Assembly: GCF_003991195.1 (NCBI RefSeq)
Contig: NZ_RCWL01000008.1
Location: 62,599-126,598, forward strand
Length of the DNA stretch: 64,000 nucleotides
Direction of reading: 5' to 3'
Origin: Gynurincola endophyticus
GTDB taxonomy: Bacteria > Bacteroidota > Bacteroidia > Chitinophagales > Chitinophagaceae
Position 1 is the first letter of the stretch. Every line of letters starts with the position of its first letter. The notes under the pieces are model-generated. The model searched no databases, was not told the origin of the DNA, and saw only the letters and a program-made list of their open reading frames with translations. The position numbers and the translations under genes were made by a program. Shown here one piece after another: positions 61,712 to 64,000 of the stretch.

Positions 61712-62731
61712 ATGAAGAATAAAGTGTTTTGTTTCGGTGAGTTGTTGCTACGCTTGTCGCCGGTTTTAAACGGTGAATGGATCCGTCAGGGAGAAATGCC
61801 TGTTTTTATCGGTGGTGCAGAACTGAATGTTGCTACTGCTTTAGCAAAATGGAACTTACCTGTTAAGTATTCATCAGCTTTACCCGATCATTATCTCTCT
61901 CATGAAATCTGTGAAGCGCTGATAAAAAAACAAATCGATGTTTCGGCAATGCATTTTTCCGGCAAAAGAATCGGTACGTATTATTTACCTCAGGGTATTG
62001 ATATGAAAAATGCAGGTGTTATTTATGACCGGGCATACTCTTCTTTCAGTGAACTTACACCCGGAATGATTAACTGGTACGAGGTATTAAAGGATGTCAG
62101 CTGGTTTCACTTTACGGCAATCAACCCTGCCTTAACACCAAATGTGGTAGATGTATGTGAAGAGGCTTTAAAAGTGTGTAAAGAAAAAGGAATTACCATT
62201 TCGATTGATCTGAACTATCGTGCAAAATTATGGCAGTATGGTAAATCTCCGGTGGATGTGATGCCGCGTTTATTGCCTTATTGTGATGTTGTAATGGGTA
62301 ATATCTGGGCCGCCAATAGTTTATTAGGCATTGATGTAGATCCTGAAATACATATTCAGGCCAATAAAGATGAATTACTTGTACATTCAATAAAAACCGC
62401 TCAGGCCATTCAGGTGGCTTACCCACAGGTAAAAACAATTGCGCAAACATTCAGGTTCGATGTGGGAGAAAAAGGAATTAGCTATTTTGCTACTTTATAT
62501 AAAAATGATAATCAATATATATCAAAGCACCTTTCTGCAAATGAAATAATTGATAAAGTAGGAAGTGGTGACTGTTTTATGGCAGCTTTGATTTATAGTT
62601 TATATAATGAACTACCTGCACAGCAGGTGATTAATATGGCGGCTTGTGCAGCCTTTGGTAAACTCTTTGAAAAAGGAGATACCACACAACAAACCATTGA
62701 AAAAATTCAACAGGCGGCAAATGACGAATGA
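61712..62731 (+). CDS. kdgK: 2-keto-3-deoxygluconate kinase
   Basis: 339-aa PfkB-family sugar kinase. Substrate side: FGELLLRLSP and FIGGAELNVATALAKWN. Catalytic base D287 in VGSGDCFMAALIYSL (anion hole GSGD). It phosphorylates KDG to KDPG. The C-terminal end overlaps the eda start by 11 bp, so the two are translationally coupled. PfkB proteins are promiscuous; context decides this assignment. Confidence 0.9.
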   Translation: MKNKVFCFGELLLRLSPVLNGEWIRQGEMPVFIGGAELNVATALAKWNLPVKYSSALPDHYLSHEICEALIKKQIDVSAMHFSGKRIGTYYLPQGIDMKNAGVIYDRAYSSFSELTPGMINWYEVLKDVSWFHFTAINPALTPNVVDVCEEALKVCKEKGITISIDLNYRAKLWQYGKSPVDVMPRLLPYCDVVMGNIWAANSLLGIDVDPEIHIQANKDELLVHSIKTAQAIQVAYPQVKTIAQTFRFDVGEKGISYFATLYKNDNQYISKHLSANEIIDKVGSGDCFMAALIYSLYNELPAQQVINMAACAAFGKLFEKGDTTQQTIEKIQQAANDE

Positions 62732-63377
62732 AGTAATTATCAATAAGATTGTTCAACAGGGTGTTTTACCGTTATACTATCATGCGGATGTAGGTGTTTC
62801 ACTGGCAATTGCAAAAGCATTGTATCAAGCCGGTGTGAGAGTAATTGAATATACAAACAGAGGTGAACAGGCAATTGAAAATTTTAAATTACTGGTAGAA
62901 GCCAGAAATAACGAAATGCCTGAAATGATACTGGGTATCGGTACGATTAAAACAACCGGTCAGGCAAGTGCTTTCATAGAAGCCGGAGCGGATTTTATTA
63001 TTTGCCCGGGCTTAAACACTGCAGTAGCAAAATTAGTACACGAAAAAAATATGCTTTGGGTACCCGGTTGTATGACGCCTTCTGAAATAATGCAGGCGGA
63101 AGCAGCAGGTGCCGGATTTATAAAATTGTTTCCCGGAAACCTGTTAGGACCTTCTTTCGTATCAGCTATCAAAGAATTATTCCCACAGATGAAGTTTATG
63201 CCTACCGGTGGGGTAGAAGTAGAAGAAAAGAATCTTAGTGCCTGGTTTAAATCGGGTGTTGTAGCAGTAGGAATGGGCAGTAAACTGATCACAAAAGAAG
63301 TTGTTGAAAACAAACAGTTCGAACTGTTGGCGGAAAATACAGTTGCGGCCATTGAACTGATCCGGAAAATCCGCTAA
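62721..63377 (+). CDS. eda: KDPG aldolase
   Basis: 218-aa class I aldolase cleaving KDPG into pyruvate and glyceraldehyde-3-phosphate. The ATG at 62721 (MTNEVIINKIVQQGVL) overlaps the kdgK stop. Visible: E43 in VIEYTNRG, GIGTIKTTGQA, and Schiff-base K135 in GFIKLFPGN, followed by MPTGGV. Last catabolic enzyme visible; the transporter gene starts 32 bp later. Confidence 0.93.
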   Translation: MTNEVIINKIVQQGVLPLYYHADVGVSLAIAKALYQAGVRVIEYTNRGEQAIENFKLLVEARNNEMPEMILGIGTIKTTGQASAFIEAGADFIICPGLNTAVAKLVHEKNMLWVPGCMTPSEIMQAEAAGAGFIKLFPGNLLGPSFVSAIKELFPQMKFMPTGGVEVEEKNLSAWFKSGVVAVGMGSKLITKEVVENKQFELLAENTVAAIELIRKIR

Positions 63378-63409
63378 AATTTCTAAACCCACACCTAAAA
63401 CTAACGATT

Positions 63410-64000
63410 ATGCAGCAAACCATTGGAAAATATAGATGGACGATTTGTGCGCTTCTGTTTTTTGCAACAACGGTTAACTATCTCGACAGACAGGTTTTGT
63501 CGCTCTTACATCCGCAATTAGAAGAACTCTATAACTGGAGCAATTCGGATTATGCAAACATTACAGGTATCTTTCAATTGGTTTATGCCATCTCCATGCT
63601 ATTTGCAGGAAGAATGGTAGACAAGCTGGGAACTAAAAAGGGATATGCCTGGGCGATTATTATCTGGTCGATAGGAGCTGTTGTACATGCATTTTCTATT
63701 CCTATTGGTGAATCGTTAGTAACCTTATTTGGTTGGTTGGGTATCACTGCATTTTCAGTATCTGTTTTAGGATTTATGTTTTCACGCGCTGTATTGGCCA
63801 TTGGTGAAGCGGGTAACTTTCCGGCTGCTATCAAAGCCACAGCAGAATATTTCCCTAAAAAAGAACGGGCCCTGGCTACCGGTATATTTAACTCCGGCGC
63901 AAACGTTGGGGCTATTCTGGCACCATTATCCGTTCCCTGGATCAGCGAACATTGGGGTTGGGAAGCAGCTTTTATTTTTGTAGGAGCAATTGGTTTTATC
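63410..64000 (+). CDS. exuT: MFS hexuronate transporter, 3' end beyond window
   Basis: First 197 codons of a major-facilitator transporter, starting at ATG 63410 (MQQTIGKYRWTICALLFFAT). The ANS-type hexuronate-transporter features are present: NYLDRQVLSLL in helix 1, GRMVDKLGTKKGYAWA between helices 2 and 3, and AIGEAGNFPAAIKATAEYFPKKERALATGIFNSGANVGA. It is placed at the end of the uronate operon, so it should carry galacturonate and similar acids across the inner membrane. The remainder is outside the window. Confidence 0.88.
   Translation, partial: MQQTIGKYRWTICALLFFATTVNYLDRQVLSLLHPQLEELYNWSNSDYANITGIFQLVYAISMLFAGRMVDKLGTKKGYAWAIIIWSIGAVVHAFSIPIGESLVTLFGWLGITAFSVSVLGFMFSRAVLAIGEAGNFPAAIKATAEYFPKKERALATGIFNSGANVGAILAPLSVPWISEHWGWEAAFIFVGAIGFI

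Noticed and set aside
62721-62731. Apparent frameshift between kdgK and eda
   Set aside because: Both proteins are complete; the 11-bp overlap is a normal coupled stop/start.
1-64000. CRISPR arrays, tRNA/rRNA genes, insertion sequences, prophage
   Set aside because: No regularly spaced repeats, no cloverleaf-like sequence noticed, no transposase or integrase-like protein and no target-site duplications seen by eye.

Overview
This window looks like a chromosomal segment from a Bacteroidota member, most likely near the Chitinophagaceae. The evidence is two SusC/SusD pairs, a hybrid two-component regulator, a PorQ-type type IX secretion (T9SS) protein, a T9SS sorting domain on a giant enzyme, AT-rich intergenic DNA and promoters of the TTTG/TAnnTTTG type. 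No rRNA, tRNA, CRISPR array, insertion sequence or phage gene was seen. Genus-level placement is inference.

Left part (1-15,000), mixed household and envelope genes. It holds porQ, a lipoprotein, a receiver-only response regulator, and a minus-strand block of two tandem membrane-anchored sulfatase/phosphoethanolamine-transferase-like enzymes, a NoeA-like methyltransferase and a 57-aa membrane protein whose stop overlaps the methyltransferase start. Then come an M42 aminopeptidase, a UbiA-like membrane protein, a lipoprotein, a LuxE-like acyltransferase, a RidA protein, a YdjM/DUF457-type membrane hydrolase, small hypothetical genes, a gene-poor stretch of about 0.8 kb and an ECF sigma factor.

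Middle part, PUL 1 (15,368-27,872). A 1327-aa hybrid two-component system regulator is followed by a GH31 enzyme with a PA14 insert (alpha-xylosidase-like), SusC, SusD and a surface lipoprotein, closed by a strong intrinsic terminator. It probably handles alpha-xylosylated or related plant oligosaccharides such as xyloglucan pieces.

Right part, PUL 2 (28,162-64,000 and beyond), a near-complete pectin pathway. A divergent LacI-family regulator is followed by SusC/SusD, a DUF5123-type surface lipoprotein, two PL1-type pectate lyases, a CE12 acetylesterase, and a 2844-aa enzyme carrying two pectate lyase modules, a pectin methylesterase and a T9SS signal. After these come GH43, GH28, GH105, a second divergent pectinesterase, and then the cytoplasmic route: UxaC, UxaB and UxaA for galacturonate; KduI and KduD for the unsaturated product; KdgK and Eda to pyruvate and glyceraldehyde-3-phosphate. 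The start of an ExuT-like transporter is cut by the window edge.

Regulatory architecture. The 9-mer AACGATTGC, which resembles a LacI-family half-site, was found four times in non-coding DNA: in front of the GH31 gene, twice in front of the PUL 2 susC, and in front of GH28. In two of these places it sits exactly 54 nt upstream of a matching TAGACTTG -7 element, with TTTC 24 nt upstream of that element. This suggests one LacI regulon spanning both loci. A strong terminator lies between the second such promoter and the GH28 start codon, suggesting attenuation.
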